64,000 bases of DNA from assembly GCA_019634635.1 (NCBI GenBank), contig JAHCBB010000002.1:62001-126000 (forward strand), in the 5' to 3' direction. Below, piece by piece: positions 36,664-46,359 of the stretch; the first letter of the stretch is position 1; every line of letters begins with the position of its first letter. The notes under the pieces were generated by a model. It made no database searches, was not told where the DNA came from, and was given only the letters and a program-made list of their open reading frames with translations. Made by a program: the position numbers and the translations under genes. The DNA comes from Verrucomicrobiia bacterium (GTDB taxonomy: Bacteria; Verrucomicrobiota; Verrucomicrobiia; Limisphaerales; UBA9464).

Positions 36664-37551
36664 ATGCTCTCCCGCAGACACTTTCTCGGCTCCACAGCGG
36701 TTGCCGCCGCTGCCGCTGCCTCCCTGCGTCCGCTGAAATCGCATGGCGCGGAATCCGTGCCAGTCCTGGGGGAGATGTGCGTGGTCACCTACAATCTCCG
36801 CTACGCGAGCGCGACCGGCGAGAATGCGTGGCCGGTGCGGCGTCCGGTGATGCGTGCCCTGCTGCAGGAATTGAAGCCCGATGTCATGGGCACCCAGGAG
36901 GGTTTGTACGGGCAGCTCCAGGAAATCGCGGCGGATCAGCCGGATCTCGACTGGATCGGCCTCGGACGTGATGGCGGCAGCCGGGGTGAGTTCATGGCCA
37001 TCTTCTACCGGCGCGATCGTTTTGAGCCGCTCGAGTACGATCATTTCTGGCTTTCGGATACGCCGCTGGTGATGGGGTCTTCCACCTGGGGCAACACCAA
37101 CCGGCGCATGGTCACCTGGGTGCTGTTTCGCGACCGGCGGACGGGCAGGAACTTCAATTTTTGGAACACGCACCTCGACCACGCCCTGCAACCGGCGCGG
37201 GAGAAGGCGGCGGCGCTGATCCTCGACCGGATCCGGGCCGATGCCCCGGCCGCCACGCCGTTGCTGCTGGTGGGGGACTTCAATGCCGTGGCCGGCAAGA
37301 ACCCGGTCTACGACCTGCTGGTTCGCGACGGGGGCCTGACGGACACATGGACCACCGCCGCGGTGCGTCGGAATGAAGCCATGAACTCGTTCAACGGATT
37401 TCAGAAGGCCCGGGCGGATGGCCAGCGGATTGACTGGATCCTGACTCGTGGCCCGGCCTCGGTGCGGGCCACGGAGATTGTGACCTTCGAGCGCGATGGT
37501 CAGTGGCCGAGTGATCACTTTCCCGTGGCCGCATGGCTTACCCTCGGGTAA
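36664..37551 (+). CDS. Tat-exported endonuclease/exonuclease/phosphatase-fold hydrolase
   Basis: A 295-residue protein with a twin-arginine signal (MLSRRHFLGSTAVAAAAAAS). The mature part has every landmark of the EEP fold: VVTYNLRYAS, DVMGTQEGLYGQLQE with the catalytic glutamate, FWNTHLDHA, LLVGDFNAVAG and WPSDHFPVAAWL at the end. An upstream start at 36589 would hide the Tat signal. This group acts on phosphodiesters such as nucleic acids, inositol phosphates or lipids; the substrate is not predictable. A short gene follows 37 bases later. Confidence 0.93.
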   Translation: MLSRRHFLGSTAVAAAAAASLRPLKSHGAESVPVLGEMCVVTYNLRYASATGENAWPVRRPVMRALLQELKPDVMGTQEGLYGQLQEIAADQPDLDWIGLGRDGGSRGEFMAIFYRRDRFEPLEYDHFWLSDTPLVMGSSTWGNTNRRMVTWVLFRDRRTGRNFNFWNTHLDHALQPAREKAAALILDRIRADAPAATPLLLVGDFNAVAGKNPVYDLLVRDGGLTDTWTTAAVRRNEAMNSFNGFQKARADGQRIDWILTRGPASVRATEIVTFERDGQWPSDHFPVAAWLTLG

Positions 37552-37588
37552 GCCCGGATCACCACCAAAGCCAGAGGAACCTCAGACC

Positions 37589-37861
37589 ATGCACTACATC
37601 GCCCTTGCCGTGTTTCCGAAGGATTCCAGAACCCTTTCGGAGCTCGCCTCCCGCCGCCGCAGTTACCGGTATCCACCGTCTTTCAAGAATGTGCAGAGCT
37701 ACCTCGATGTGCAGGGTGGGAGGGCCATCGTGCATTTCGAAACCGACGACGCCACGGCGATCCTGCAGTATACCGCGGACTGGCCGGAGGTGACCTTCGA
37801 CCTTTTCCCGGCGGTGCCCAGCGACCTGGGATGGCAGACCTACCTGCAAACCAAGTCATGA
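37589..37861 (+). CDS. DUF3303-like small protein
   Basis: A 90-residue soluble protein starting MHYIALAVFPKDSRTLSELA. The length and the ferredoxin-like pattern (YLDVQGGRAIVHFETDDATA, then FDLFPAVPSDLGWQTY) resemble DUF3303 or YciI-like dimeric alpha-beta barrels. No catalytic residues can be assigned. It probably shares a transcript with the preceding hydrolase. Confidence 0.65.
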   Translation: MHYIALAVFPKDSRTLSELASRRRSYRYPPSFKNVQSYLDVQGGRAIVHFETDDATAILQYTADWPEVTFDLFPAVPSDLGWQTYLQTKS

Positions 37862-37924
37862 ACACCGCGATTCCGGGTCAACAGACTGGCCCGGGCCAGC
37901 GTGGAACGTCCGTGGCGTCCGGCG

Positions 37925-38851
37925 TCAGCGGTTCAGCCAGGCCCGGAGGCTGCGCTGCACCAGTTCCGGGGCGTCCTGCTGGACGAAATGTCCTGCCCCG
38001 GGAATGGTGACCAGTGTCAGATCTTTTTCGACGAAGTCCCAGTTGCCGTTGAGCGCCGGGGAGAGCAGCGCGGTGTCTGCAAGGCCGTGGATCATCAGCA
38101 CCGGGCACGGCACCTTCACCAACGGTGAAGGATCCTCGACGTAGGGCTCGCGGGGGTAATTGCGCCGGTAGTAGGCCATCAGCGCCTCAAAATCCGATCT
38201 GCGGAACGCTTCGATGTACCGGGCCTTCACCGGAGGCTCCGTCACCCAGAAGGCGAGTCCCTCGGCGGTCAGCGCCATCGCGGCACCGGGCTGCTGGAAT
38301 CGCCGGGCGTAGGCGCTCGCCGCCTGCTGCTCGGGGTTGTTCGCCAGCTCACGGGCCAGCCCGCGGGGATGAGGCAGGTTCAAAATGACCAGACGTTCGA
38401 CCCATTCCGGATGCCGTTGCGCAGCCATCCAGGCCACGGCGCCGCCCCAGTCGTGCCCGATCACCACAGCGCGGTCGCGTCCACGCGCCCGGATCACCGC
38501 CCCCAGATCCGAGACGAGCTCGGCCATGTCGTAGGCGGCCTCGCCCCCGGGGCGGTCGCTCAGGTTGAAGCCGCGCTGATCGTAGGCGACGACCTCGTAG
38601 TCCCCGGCGAGCGCCTCCATCACCCCGCGCCATGTGAGCCAGAAATCGGGAAAGCCGTGGATGAGGACGACCAGGGGCCCCTCGCCGAGGCGGGCGTAAT
38701 GGAGGCGGACGCCGTTGTTGGTGGCGAAGCCGTGCGTCACCCTTGCCTCAATGGGCAGGAGAGCCGTGCCGGCGTCGGACTGACCGGGCGCCCTGAGGTT
38801 CAACGCAAACGTCAGGAGGACCCAGCATGGCAACCACCGCAGCGACGACAT
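37925..38851 (-). CDS. exported epoxide-hydrolase-like alpha/beta hydrolase
   Basis: A 308-residue alpha/beta hydrolase with a signal sequence ([16 protein letters not shown]). The oxyanion motif [14 protein letters not shown], the nucleophile elbow [13 protein letters not shown] with an aspartate, and the catalytic histidine in [16 protein letters not shown] place it among epoxide hydrolases and haloalkane dehalogenases. The cap region carries tyrosines ([16 protein letters not shown]) that would activate an epoxide. It lies 22 bp after nuoN on the same strand, so it may be co-transcribed with complex I, though no functional link is apparent. Confidence 0.88.
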   Translation of the reverse strand: MSSLRWLPCWVLLTFALNLRAPGQSDAGTALLPIEARVTHGFATNNGVRLHYARLGEGPLVVLIHGFPDFWLTWRGVMEALAGDYEVVAYDQRGFNLSDRPGGEAAYDMAELVSDLGAVIRARGRDRAVVIGHDWGGAVAWMAAQRHPEWVERLVILNLPHPRGLARELANNPEQQAASAYARRFQQPGAAMALTAEGLAFWVTEPPVKARYIEAFRRSDFEALMAYYRRNYPREPYVEDPSPLVKVPCPVLMIHGLADTALLSPALNGNWDFVEKDLTLVTIPGAGHFVQQDAPELVQRSLRAWLNR

Positions 38852-38873
38852 CGGGGACTCCAGACGAGCGGGG

Positions 38874-40364
38874 TCAGCGGGTTCCCGCCGTGTGGGGTGC
38901 CGGCGTGTGCATCGCGGGCGGCGGCGATCCCAGCCCGGCGACCGCCTCGCGAGCCATGTTGATGACGCCCCCGGGGAAGCAACCGATGCCGACCATCCCG
39001 GCGACGCAAACGGCGATCCCGATGGCGGAGGCCATCGGTACGCGGACGGGACGATCCACGGCATCCTGCGCGGACCAGTACATCGTCCGGACGATGTTGA
39101 AGTAATAGTACAGCGACAGGACGACGGAGAAGCAGGCGACGAGGATGGCGACAAGGAAGAGGCGGCTGGTGCCGACCTCGAGCGCGGCGGCCTTGAAAAG
39201 GTAGAACTTGGCGAAGAACCCGGCGAGCGGCGGCACCCCGGCAAGACTCACGAGGGCGAGGGTCATGACGGTGGCCAGGACTGGAGAGCGGCGGCCGAGT
39301 CCGGCAAAAACGCTGACGTCATCCTGATCGTCCGGGGCAGTGACCTGCGCAATCACCGCAAACGCGGCCAGCGTGGTGAAGACGTAGGCGGCGAGGAAAT
39401 AGAGCACCGCGCTGGAGCCGGTGATGCCGGCGGCGGCGACCCCGAGGAGAATGTAGCCGGCGTTGGCGATGGAGCTGTACCCCATGAGCCGCTTCACGCT
39501 GCGCTGGGCAAGGGCACAGAGGCTTCCGTAGAGCATCGTGGCCATCGCAAACGCGAGGATCAGGGCCGTCCATCGGGCGGCCACCTCGGGCACCACGCTG
39601 TGCGCCAGGCGCACGACCAGCACGAAACCGGCCGCCTTGGACCCCGTGGCCAGCAGGGCGGCGGTTGGGGCCGGAGCGCCCTGGTACACGTCGGGAGTCC
39701 AAAGCTGGAACGGCACTGCGGAGATCTTGAAACCGAGGCCGACCAGGGTGAGCAGCAGTCCGATGAGGAAAACCGGGGACTGCCCGAGGGAATCCTGACG
39801 GGCGGCAATCTCGTAGAAGTTTGTGGTATTGGCCGCCCCGAAAATCAAGGCGATGCCGTACACCATGAACGCGGCGGCCAGGGCCCCGAACACAAGGTAC
39901 TTCACGCCCGCCTCCAGGGACGCCTGACGGCGGCGCTGGAAGCTGACGAGCACGTAAAAGGTGACGGTGATGAGTTCGAGCGAGACGAACATCAGGATGA
40001 AATCGTTCGCCGACGCCGCCAGAAGCATTCCGGTCAGGGCAAAGAGCGTCAGTGCCACGTACTCGCCGAAGCCGTCGAAGCGGTCGGCGTATCCGGCGGC
40101 GATGAGCAGCACGACGATTGCGGCGATCAGGAACAGTCCCTTGAAAAAATTGGACAGGGCGTCCACCAAAAACATCCCGCCAAATGCCGTGTGGTCGTCC
40201 GGCGCCAGGGCGCCCCCGTGGAGCGTGAGGATGAGGAGCAGTCCCGTGGCGGCCACGTAGGCCAGGCCGCGCCGCGCTGCCGGCGCCACCCACAGATCGG
40301 CCAGCAGGACGCCCAGGCCCAACAGGGCGACCAGAATTTCGATGGCAAGCAGCGAGGAGTTCAT
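38874..40364 (-). CDS. nuoN: NADH-quinone oxidoreductase subunit N
   Basis: A 496-residue antiporter-like membrane subunit of complex I. Key elements are [20 protein letters not shown] with the TM5 glutamate, [25 protein letters not shown] with the TM7 lysine, and [20 protein letters not shown]. It starts at 40364, where its ATG overlaps the nuoM stop. It is the last nuo gene of the operon. Confidence 0.97.
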   Translation of the reverse strand: MNSSLLAIEILVALLGLGVLLADLWVAPAARRGLAYVAATGLLLILTLHGGALAPDDHTAFGGMFLVDALSNFFKGLFLIAAIVVLLIAAGYADRFDGFGEYVALTLFALTGMLLAASANDFILMFVSLELITVTFYVLVSFQRRRQASLEAGVKYLVFGALAAAFMVYGIALIFGAANTTNFYEIAARQDSLGQSPVFLIGLLLTLVGLGFKISAVPFQLWTPDVYQGAPAPTAALLATGSKAAGFVLVVRLAHSVVPEVAARWTALILAFAMATMLYGSLCALAQRSVKRLMGYSSIANAGYILLGVAAAGITGSSAVLYFLAAYVFTTLAAFAVIAQVTAPDDQDDVSVFAGLGRRSPVLATVMTLALVSLAGVPPLAGFFAKFYLFKAAALEVGTSRLFLVAILVACFSVVLSLYYYFNIVRTMYWSAQDAVDRPVRVPMASAIGIAVCVAGMVGIGCFPGGVINMAREAVAGLGSPPPAMHTPAPHTAGTR

Positions 40365-41929
40365 CGGGACACGGGAGTCGGGTGGCCGGACGCAGGCGGT
40401 GCGATTGCCACGACGGAGGTGACGACGGCGGGGTCCGGCGCCGCGGACGGCCGGGCGCGCTCGACAACCCACGCAGCGCTGGGCCGGATGCGGTCCACCA
40501 GGGTGAACGGCGCCACGCCGAAGAAGATCATTGGCAGGAGCAGCACCAAGTAGGGCACACGGCCGGTCCAGGTGACGTCCCCGCCGGCGGCCCCGGTTTC
40601 GGGGGCCGGTCCGTGGGCCACCTCGCGGATGGCCCGGAGCATGTACACGCCGCCCAGGATCAGCCCGCCCCAGGCTGCGGCGACCACGAACCAGGGAAGT
40701 GCCTTCCACACGCCGAACATCACGGTCAGTTCGCCGGCAAAGCTCGCGAACCCGGGGACGCCACACCCGGCAAGAAGGGCCGCCACCAAGGCCGCGCCAA
40801 TGAATGGCATGGTGCGCATCAGGCCACCGAGGCTCCCAAGATCAAGGGTGCCGGTCTGGCGGCGCAGGTGGCCGCCGAGGGCGAATTCCAGCGGGGCGAG
40901 CAGCGCATGCGCCACCATGACCACCACCGCTCCGGTGATGCCAATGAGACTCACGCTGGCCAGTCCGAGGAAGACAAACCCCATGTGGGCCAGGCTGGAG
41001 TTGCCGAAGAGCAGGTTGAGATCCCGCTGCCGCATCGCGACCCAGCCGCAATAGAGCAGGTTTCCGAGACAGAGGATGGCGAGGACCCGGGTCCAGGCCG
41101 CAACCCCTTCGGGCAGGAGGGGAAAGGCGGCACGCAGCAGGGCGAGAGCCCCGATTTTTTTGAGGAGGCCGGCATGCAGCATCGCCGTTGCCGTGGGCGC
41201 CGCGGCGTAGCCGGCGGGCGCCCAACTGTGGAACGGCCAGAGCCCGACCAACGTGCCGAATCCGAAGAGCAGCAACCCAAAAATCAGCACTTGTGACGGG
41301 GCTGGCAGCGGGTGCTCCCGTAGCCAGGCCGACAGGGCGACCACGTCGAGGGTGTTGGCCCCGGAGAGTGCGTAAAGGCACACCAGTCCGGCGAGGGCGA
41401 CCAGGGCACCCAGCGAGAGGTAGAGCGTGATCTGGAACGTCACCGCGGTGCGGTCCTCGCCCCGTCCCCAGATGCCGATCATCAGGAACGTCGGCACCAG
41501 CGCCAGCTCGTTGAAGAAGTAGAGGAAGAAGAGGTCGAGCGAGATCAGGGCGCCGAAGACGCCGGCGACGATGAGGAGCAGCAGGACATAGTAGAGACGG
41601 CACTGGTCCCGGATCTCCTCCGAGATCCAGGCGGCGGCAAACGACACCAGGGATGCCACGAAGACCAGTCCGACGCTGAGTCCGTCCACACCCACCCGGT
41701 AATTCAGCCCCAGGGCGGGAATCCACTCATGAACCGCTCCGAGATGATAACCGGCGTGGCCCACCGGAAATCCCACAAACACGGTGGTGGCAATCAGCAC
41801 GGTCACCCCGGTGACTCCCAGCGCCACGCCGCGCCAGGCGGCCGCCAGGTGCCGGGGGAGCATCAGGACCGTCAGGGCGCCGAGGAGGGGAAGCAGGGGA
41901 AGCAGCGTGAGCGGGGACATGGAGGTCAC
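40361..41929 (-). CDS. nuoM: NADH-quinone oxidoreductase subunit M
   Basis: A 522-residue antiporter-like proton-channel subunit. The sequence shows LFFLYFFNELALVPTFLMIG with the channel glutamate, GFGTLVGLWPFHSWAPAGYA and LLFGNSSLAHMGFVFLGL. The TM7 lysine expected before the WPFHSW motif is replaced by a glycine or threonine-rich stretch (LLLFGFGTLVG), which is unusual. The likely start is a GTG at 41929 that overlaps the nuoL stop by four bases. An ATG at 41920 is an alternative. Confidence 0.95.
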   Translation of the reverse strand: MTSMSPLTLLPLLPLLGALTVLMLPRHLAAAWRGVALGVTGVTVLIATTVFVGFPVGHAGYHLGAVHEWIPALGLNYRVGVDGLSVGLVFVASLVSFAAAWISEEIRDQCRLYYVLLLLIVAGVFGALISLDLFFLYFFNELALVPTFLMIGIWGRGEDRTAVTFQITLYLSLGALVALAGLVCLYALSGANTLDVVALSAWLREHPLPAPSQVLIFGLLLFGFGTLVGLWPFHSWAPAGYAAAPTATAMLHAGLLKKIGALALLRAAFPLLPEGVAAWTRVLAILCLGNLLYCGWVAMRQRDLNLLFGNSSLAHMGFVFLGLASVSLIGITGAVVVMVAHALLAPLEFALGGHLRRQTGTLDLGSLGGLMRTMPFIGAALVAALLAGCGVPGFASFAGELTVMFGVWKALPWFVVAAAWGGLILGGVYMLRAIREVAHGPAPETGAAGGDVTWTGRVPYLVLLLPMIFFGVAPFTLVDRIRPSAAWVVERARPSAAPDPAVVTSVVAIAPPASGHPTPVSR

Positions 41930-43863
41930 TTGATGGCCAGCAACACGACGAGGGCGACGCCGGCGACGAACAGGAAGAGGTAGGTCTGCAGGTTGCCGGT
42001 CTGCACCAGCCTCAGTGCGCGTCCGAAGAGGTCCACCGCCCCTGACAGTCCCCGGACGAGAAATCCCTGGACGACCCAGCGGTCCACGCCGTTGGTCAAC
42101 GCGGCGATGCCGTCGTGGAGCGCGAGGGCCGTTGCCGAATACACCTCATCGAAGTACAGGCGGTTGCGGAGCGCGCGCGACAACCGGGGCAGGCGGGCGG
42201 GCATCGGGTCGGCGGCGGCGCCCTGATAGGCCACGAAGGCGATGGACAGTCCGAACACGATCATGCCGAGTCCGAGGAACGCACCGAGGGGGGAATGGTT
42301 GAACGGCTCAAAGAACACGTCGGATGCCCCGTCGGCCGCATGCGGCTCCGATCCCGGTATGAGGGCATGGCGCAGATAGCTCCCCAGTGGGAGCCAGCCC
42401 AGACCCACCGATGGCACCGCCAGCAGCAACAGGGGCACGGTCATGCGGCGCTCCGGGTCCGACGCATGCGCGGCGGCCTCGCTCCGGGGGGCACCCAGGA
42501 AGGCGATGAGGATCAGGCGGCCCATGTACAGGGTGGTCAGTCCCGCGACGAAGATGCCGAGGGCGAACAGCACGGGTCGCTGATCGGCAAGCGCCGCGGC
42601 GAACACGGCGTCCTTGCTGTAGAACCCGCTGGTGACCACCGGCAGCCCGCACAGCGCCGCGGCACCGATGAGGAAGGTCCAGAAAGTGACCGGCATGCGC
42701 GTCGCCAGGCCTCCCAGGCGCCAAATATCCTGTTCGTGATGGCAGGCATGGATCACGGCACCCGCCCCGAGGAACAGCAACGCCTTGAAGCACGCGTGGG
42801 TGGTGAGGTGGAACATGGCGGCATCCGGTCCTCCGCAGCCCACGGCGAGCACCATGTAGCCCAGCTGCGACAGCGTGGAGTAGGCGAGGATGCGCTTGAT
42901 GTCGTCCTGCTGGACCGCAATGACACCGGCCAGAAGTGCCGTGAGGCCGCCGGTCCAGGCGATGATGTCGAGGGCGGTCACGGAGCCCAGGAAGGACAGC
43001 GGTCCCGGCCATGCGGGGGTCGCGCCGAACAGGAAGAACAGCCGGCACAGGAGGTAGACGCCGGCAGCGACCATCGTGGCCGCATGGATCAGGGCGGACA
43101 CCGGGGTCGGGCCCTCCATGGCGTCGGGAAGCCATACGTGCAGCGGCACCTGGGCGCTTTTGCCCACCGCCCCGAGGAAGATCAGGACGCCGGCCAGCGA
43201 GGCCATGGACCCAAGCACCGCGGGATCGGCGCCGAGAGCGTCGGCGAGGGGCGCATAGGACACCGTCCCAGTCGCCGCCCAGACCGCCAGAATGCCAAGG
43301 AGAAAGCCGAAGTCGCCGAGACGGTTGGTCAGAAAGGCCTTTTTGGCCGCGTCGGCCGCCGCCGGTCGCGTGTACCAAAACCCAACCAGCAGGTAGCTGG
43401 AGACCCCGACAAGCTCCCAGAACACGAAGGTCTGGACGAGGTTGTCGGACAACACGATGCCGAGCATCGAAAACGTGAAGAAACCGAGGCTGGCGAAATA
43501 GCGGGGATACTCCTCGTCGTCCGCCATGTAGGCCGTGCTGTACAGATGGACGAGGAAGGACACCCCGGTCACCACCATGAGCATGAGCGTGGACAGCGGG
43601 TCCACGATGAGGCCGATCTGGACGTCCAGGCCGCCGACGGAGAGCCACGGCAGCGGATGGACGGCAGGGTGGGCGCCGTGGATGCCGAAGAGAAAAAAGA
43701 GCCAGACACTGAGGGCGAAGGCGGTGGCGACGGCCGACAGGCTGAGCGTGGTGGTGAGTTCGCGGTTGCGGCGAAGCCCGAGCGTGATGCCAAGGGCGGC
43801 CACCAGCGGCAGCAGCAGGACGGCCCAGGCGAGGTCCTGAAAATTGGAGGTCGTGGGGGTCAC
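41926..43863 (-). CDS. nuoL: NADH-quinone oxidoreductase subunit L
   Basis: A 645-residue largest membrane subunit with the lateral helix. Landmarks are [62 protein letters not shown] sequence with the TM7 lysine, and [15 protein letters not shown]. It begins with a GTG at 43863 that overlaps the nuoK stop (GTGA), and ends overlapping nuoM. It belongs to the same superfamily as MrpA in this window. Confidence 0.97.
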   Translation of the reverse strand: MTPTTSNFQDLAWAVLLLPLVAALGITLGLRRNRELTTTLSLSAVATAFALSVWLFFLFGIHGAHPAVHPLPWLSVGGLDVQIGLIVDPLSTLMLMVVTGVSFLVHLYSTAYMADDEEYPRYFASLGFFTFSMLGIVLSDNLVQTFVFWELVGVSSYLLVGFWYTRPAAADAAKKAFLTNRLGDFGFLLGILAVWAATGTVSYAPLADALGADPAVLGSMASLAGVLIFLGAVGKSAQVPLHVWLPDAMEGPTPVSALIHAATMVAAGVYLLCRLFFLFGATPAWPGPLSFLGSVTALDIIAWTGGLTALLAGVIAVQQDDIKRILAYSTLSQLGYMVLAVGCGGPDAAMFHLTTHACFKALLFLGAGAVIHACHHEQDIWRLGGLATRMPVTFWTFLIGAAALCGLPVVTSGFYSKDAVFAAALADQRPVLFALGIFVAGLTTLYMGRLILIAFLGAPRSEAAAHASDPERRMTVPLLLLAVPSVGLGWLPLGSYLRHALIPGSEPHAADGASDVFFEPFNHSPLGAFLGLGMIVFGLSIAFVAYQGAAADPMPARLPRLSRALRNRLYFDEVYSATALALHDGIAALTNGVDRWVVQGFLVRGLSGAVDLFGRALRLVQTGNLQTYLFLFVAGVALVVLLAIK

Positions 43864-44165
43864 AGGCGGAGACTGTTGAGATCCTCGACGTGCGCGGTGC
43901 CCCGCTTGCGGTAGAGGGCCACGATCAGTGCGAGGCCGACCGCCACCTCGGCGGCGGCGACGGTGATGATGAAGAACACCATCACCTGGCCCTTGAGGTT
44001 GGCGTTGTAGCGGGAGAAGGCGACGAGCGCGAGGTTGGCGGCGTTCAGCATCAGCTCCAGGCTCATGTAGATCACCAGCAGGTTGCGCCGGGCCAGCACG
44101 CCGAAGAGCCCCAGGCTGAAGAGCAGGGCGCTGACGACCAGGTAGTGGTTCAGGCCGACGGTCAT
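43860..44165 (-). CDS. nuoK: NADH-quinone oxidoreductase subunit K
   Basis: A 101-residue three-helix membrane subunit. [20 protein letters not shown] contains the conserved glutamate in the second helix, and [23 protein letters not shown] the second one in the third helix. The start overlaps the nuoJ stop by four bases. Confidence 0.97.
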   Translation of the reverse strand: MTVGLNHYLVVSALLFSLGLFGVLARRNLLVIYMSLELMLNAANLALVAFSRYNANLKGQVMVFFIITVAAAEVAVGLALIVALYRKRGTAHVEDLNSLRL

Positions 44166-44671
44166 TTCAGGTCCTTTTTGCTGAGCAGGATCACCCCGAC
44201 CATGCCGACGAGCAGCAGGAGGGACATGACCTCAAACGGGAGGAGGTAGAGGGTGAAGAGCGACTGGCCGAGCTCGCGGGTGCCGCCCTCGACGAGGGGG
44301 CGGCCGCCGGCCTGCGGGGTGGCGGCGATCACGGCCCGGATCAGGATGCCGGCGATCACGGACACGGAGAGCGCCCCGAGCCCCACCGTGACGCCGCGGA
44401 TCCGCCGCCGTTCCTCCTCGGGGAGGTTGAGGAGCATGATGACGAAGAGGAACAGCACCATCACCGCGCCCGCGTAGACGAGGATCTGGATGGCCGCGAG
44501 GAAGAAGGCGTGGAGCAGGATGAACAGGCCGGCCAGAGCCACGATGGTGAGCACCAGAAACATGGCGCTGGTCACCGGATTCCGGCTCCATGGGTTGGCG
44601 ACGCAAAGGAATCCGAACAGGAGGGCCAGTCCGGAGAATGCGTAGAAAAGGAGGTCGGTGAGCCCGGGCAT
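44162..44671 (-). CDS. nuoJ: NADH-quinone oxidoreductase subunit J
   Basis: A 169-residue five-helix subunit. The pi-bulge helix region [20 protein letters not shown] is present, followed by [15 protein letters not shown]. The start at 44671 ([14 protein letters not shown]) lies five bases after the nuoI stop. A longer frame upstream is a shadow of nuoI. Confidence 0.96.
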   Translation of the reverse strand: MPGLTDLLFYAFSGLALLFGFLCVANPWSRNPVTSAMFLVLTIVALAGLFILLHAFFLAAIQILVYAGAVMVLFLFVIMLLNLPEEERRRIRGVTVGLGALSVSVIAGILIRAVIAATPQAGGRPLVEGGTRELGQSLFTLYLLPFEVMSLLLLVGMVGVILLSKKDLK

Positions 44672-44676
44672 GGATT

Positions 44677-45243
44677 TTAGGACGGGTTCGGGGGGAAGGA
44701 CTCCTGCTCGCGGGCCTCCTCGAGCTTCTGTTTCCACTTCTGGATGCCGCCATGGATGCCGCCGAGCTCGAGCAGCTTCTCCTTGTTGTACACCATCGCC
44801 TCGCGTGAGGTGCCCGTCAGGGAGTAGTCGCGCTGCAGGAAGATCGCCTCTTCGGGGCACACCTCCTGGCAGAGCCCGCAGAAGATGCACCGGAGCATGT
44901 TGATCTCGAACTCCCGCGGCATCTTTTCGGCGTTCGCCCGGTCCGCGGGAGGTCCGTCGGGGCCCGGTGGTGTGATCTTGATGGCCTTGGGCGGGCAGAT
45001 GAATTCGCAGAGCTGGCAGCTCACGCACTTGGTGTCGCCCTCCTGGTCCTTCACAAGGTAGGGGGCACCCCGGTAGCCTTCGGGGACCACCCATTTTTCC
45101 TCCGGATACTCCATCGTGACCGGCTTCCCTTTGAAGACGGACCGCGCGAAATGCTTCCACGTGACCTGGAATCCGCCGATGATGGAGGGGAGGTAGGTCC
45201 GCTCCACGAGGCTCAGGGGTTTGCGTTCGACGACCTTGGTCAT
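44677..45243 (-). CDS. nuoI: NADH-quinone oxidoreductase subunit I
   Basis: A 188-residue peripheral subunit carrying two [4Fe-4S] clusters, N6a and N6b. The two ligand motifs are CVSCQLCEFICP and CIFCGLCQEVCP, each completing the other's cluster by its last cysteine. An extra lysine- and glutamate-rich C-terminal tail follows. It passes electrons towards NuoB. Confidence 0.97.
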   Translation of the reverse strand: MTKVVERKPLSLVERTYLPSIIGGFQVTWKHFARSVFKGKPVTMEYPEEKWVVPEGYRGAPYLVKDQEGDTKCVSCQLCEFICPPKAIKITPPGPDGPPADRANAEKMPREFEINMLRCIFCGLCQEVCPEEAIFLQRDYSLTGTSREAMVYNKEKLLELGGIHGGIQKWKQKLEEAREQESFPPNPS

Positions 45244-45256
45244 GGGAGCATTCCGG

Positions 45257-46351
45257 TCAGGGGTTGAGGGCGGCCAGCACGAGGGCGGTGATCAGAATGT
45301 TGGCAAGCGCCAGCGGGATGAAGCGACGCCATCCGAGGTCCATCAGCTGGTCGTAGCGAAAGCGCGGGAACATCCAGCGCACCCAGATGAACAGGGCCAT
45401 CAGGACCATCATTTTGACCAGGAAACAGGCGATGTGCGCGAGCCCGCCGGCGAGGCCCGTGGCCGGTCCGCCGCCCCAGGGAAAGGTCCAGCCGCCGAAG
45501 AACAGGGTCACCATGATCGCCGAGGCGGTGATCATGTTCGCGTACTCGCCGAGGAAGAAGAGGGCGAACTTCATCGAGCTGTACTCGGTGTGATACCCCC
45601 CCACGAGCTCCGACTCCGATTCCGGCAGGTCGAACGGCAGCCGGTTGGTTTCGGCGAAGGCGGCGATCAGGAAGATGAAGAATGCCAGCGGCTGCTTCCA
45701 CACCATCCACTGGAACAATCCGCCACCCTGATAGGCGACGACCTTCGAGAGGTTCAGGTCCCCGATCACCATGAAGACGGCAACGACGCTCATGCCCATG
45801 GCGATCTCGTAGGAAATCATCTGCGCCGAGGAGCGAATGCCCCCCAGGAAGGGATACTTGGAGTTTGAGGCGTAGCCGGCCAGGACGATCCCATACACGC
45901 CTAGCGACGCGATGCCGAAGGTGTAGAGCACGCCGACGTTGAGATCGGCGATGACCATCGGATTGTTCGGGTTGCCGAGCGTGGAGCCGAAGGGGATCAC
46001 GGCGATGGTCAGGAACGCCGGCACCGCCGTCAGGGCGGGGGCGAGCCAGAAGTACACCTTGCGGACGTACGCCGGCGTAAAGTCCTCCTTGAGCAGAAAC
46101 TTGAGCCCGTCGGCCATGGGCTGGAACAACCCGAGGCGCACCAGGGCCGGGCCGATCACCGGGAGATACTGGATCAGTACCGGGGCAGCTCGGTTGGGGC
46201 CGACACGGTCCTGGATCCACGCCGAGATCTTGCGCTCCGCGAGCACGGCGTACGCCACAAACGTCAGCGTCACCCCGAACGCGAGGAGGATTTTGACCAC
46301 GCTGAACAGGACGAACTGGGTCGTCGGACTGAGGTAGTAGATCGCGTCCAT
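45257..46351 (-). CDS. nuoH: NADH-quinone oxidoreductase subunit H
   Basis: A 364-residue membrane subunit that forms the quinone chamber with NuoB and NuoD. Characteristic segments are LAERKISAWIQDRVGPNR, GIASLGVYGIVLAGYASNSKYPFLGG, and AAFAETNRLPFDLPESESELVGGYHTE-type sequence with its acidic cluster. It lies eight bases after nuoG. Confidence 0.97.
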   Translation of the reverse strand: MDAIYYLSPTTQFVLFSVVKILLAFGVTLTFVAYAVLAERKISAWIQDRVGPNRAAPVLIQYLPVIGPALVRLGLFQPMADGLKFLLKEDFTPAYVRKVYFWLAPALTAVPAFLTIAVIPFGSTLGNPNNPMVIADLNVGVLYTFGIASLGVYGIVLAGYASNSKYPFLGGIRSSAQMISYEIAMGMSVVAVFMVIGDLNLSKVVAYQGGGLFQWMVWKQPLAFFIFLIAAFAETNRLPFDLPESESELVGGYHTEYSSMKFALFFLGEYANMITASAIMVTLFFGGWTFPWGGGPATGLAGGLAHIACFLVKMMVLMALFIWVRWMFPRFRYDQLMDLGWRRFIPLALANILITALVLAALNP

Positions 46352-46359
46352 GGCGGCCT

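Noticed and set aside
42115..43914. 599-residue plus-strand frame over nuoL
   Set aside because: It mirrors nuoL on the other strand, is of hydrophilic low complexity, and has no start signal or motif.
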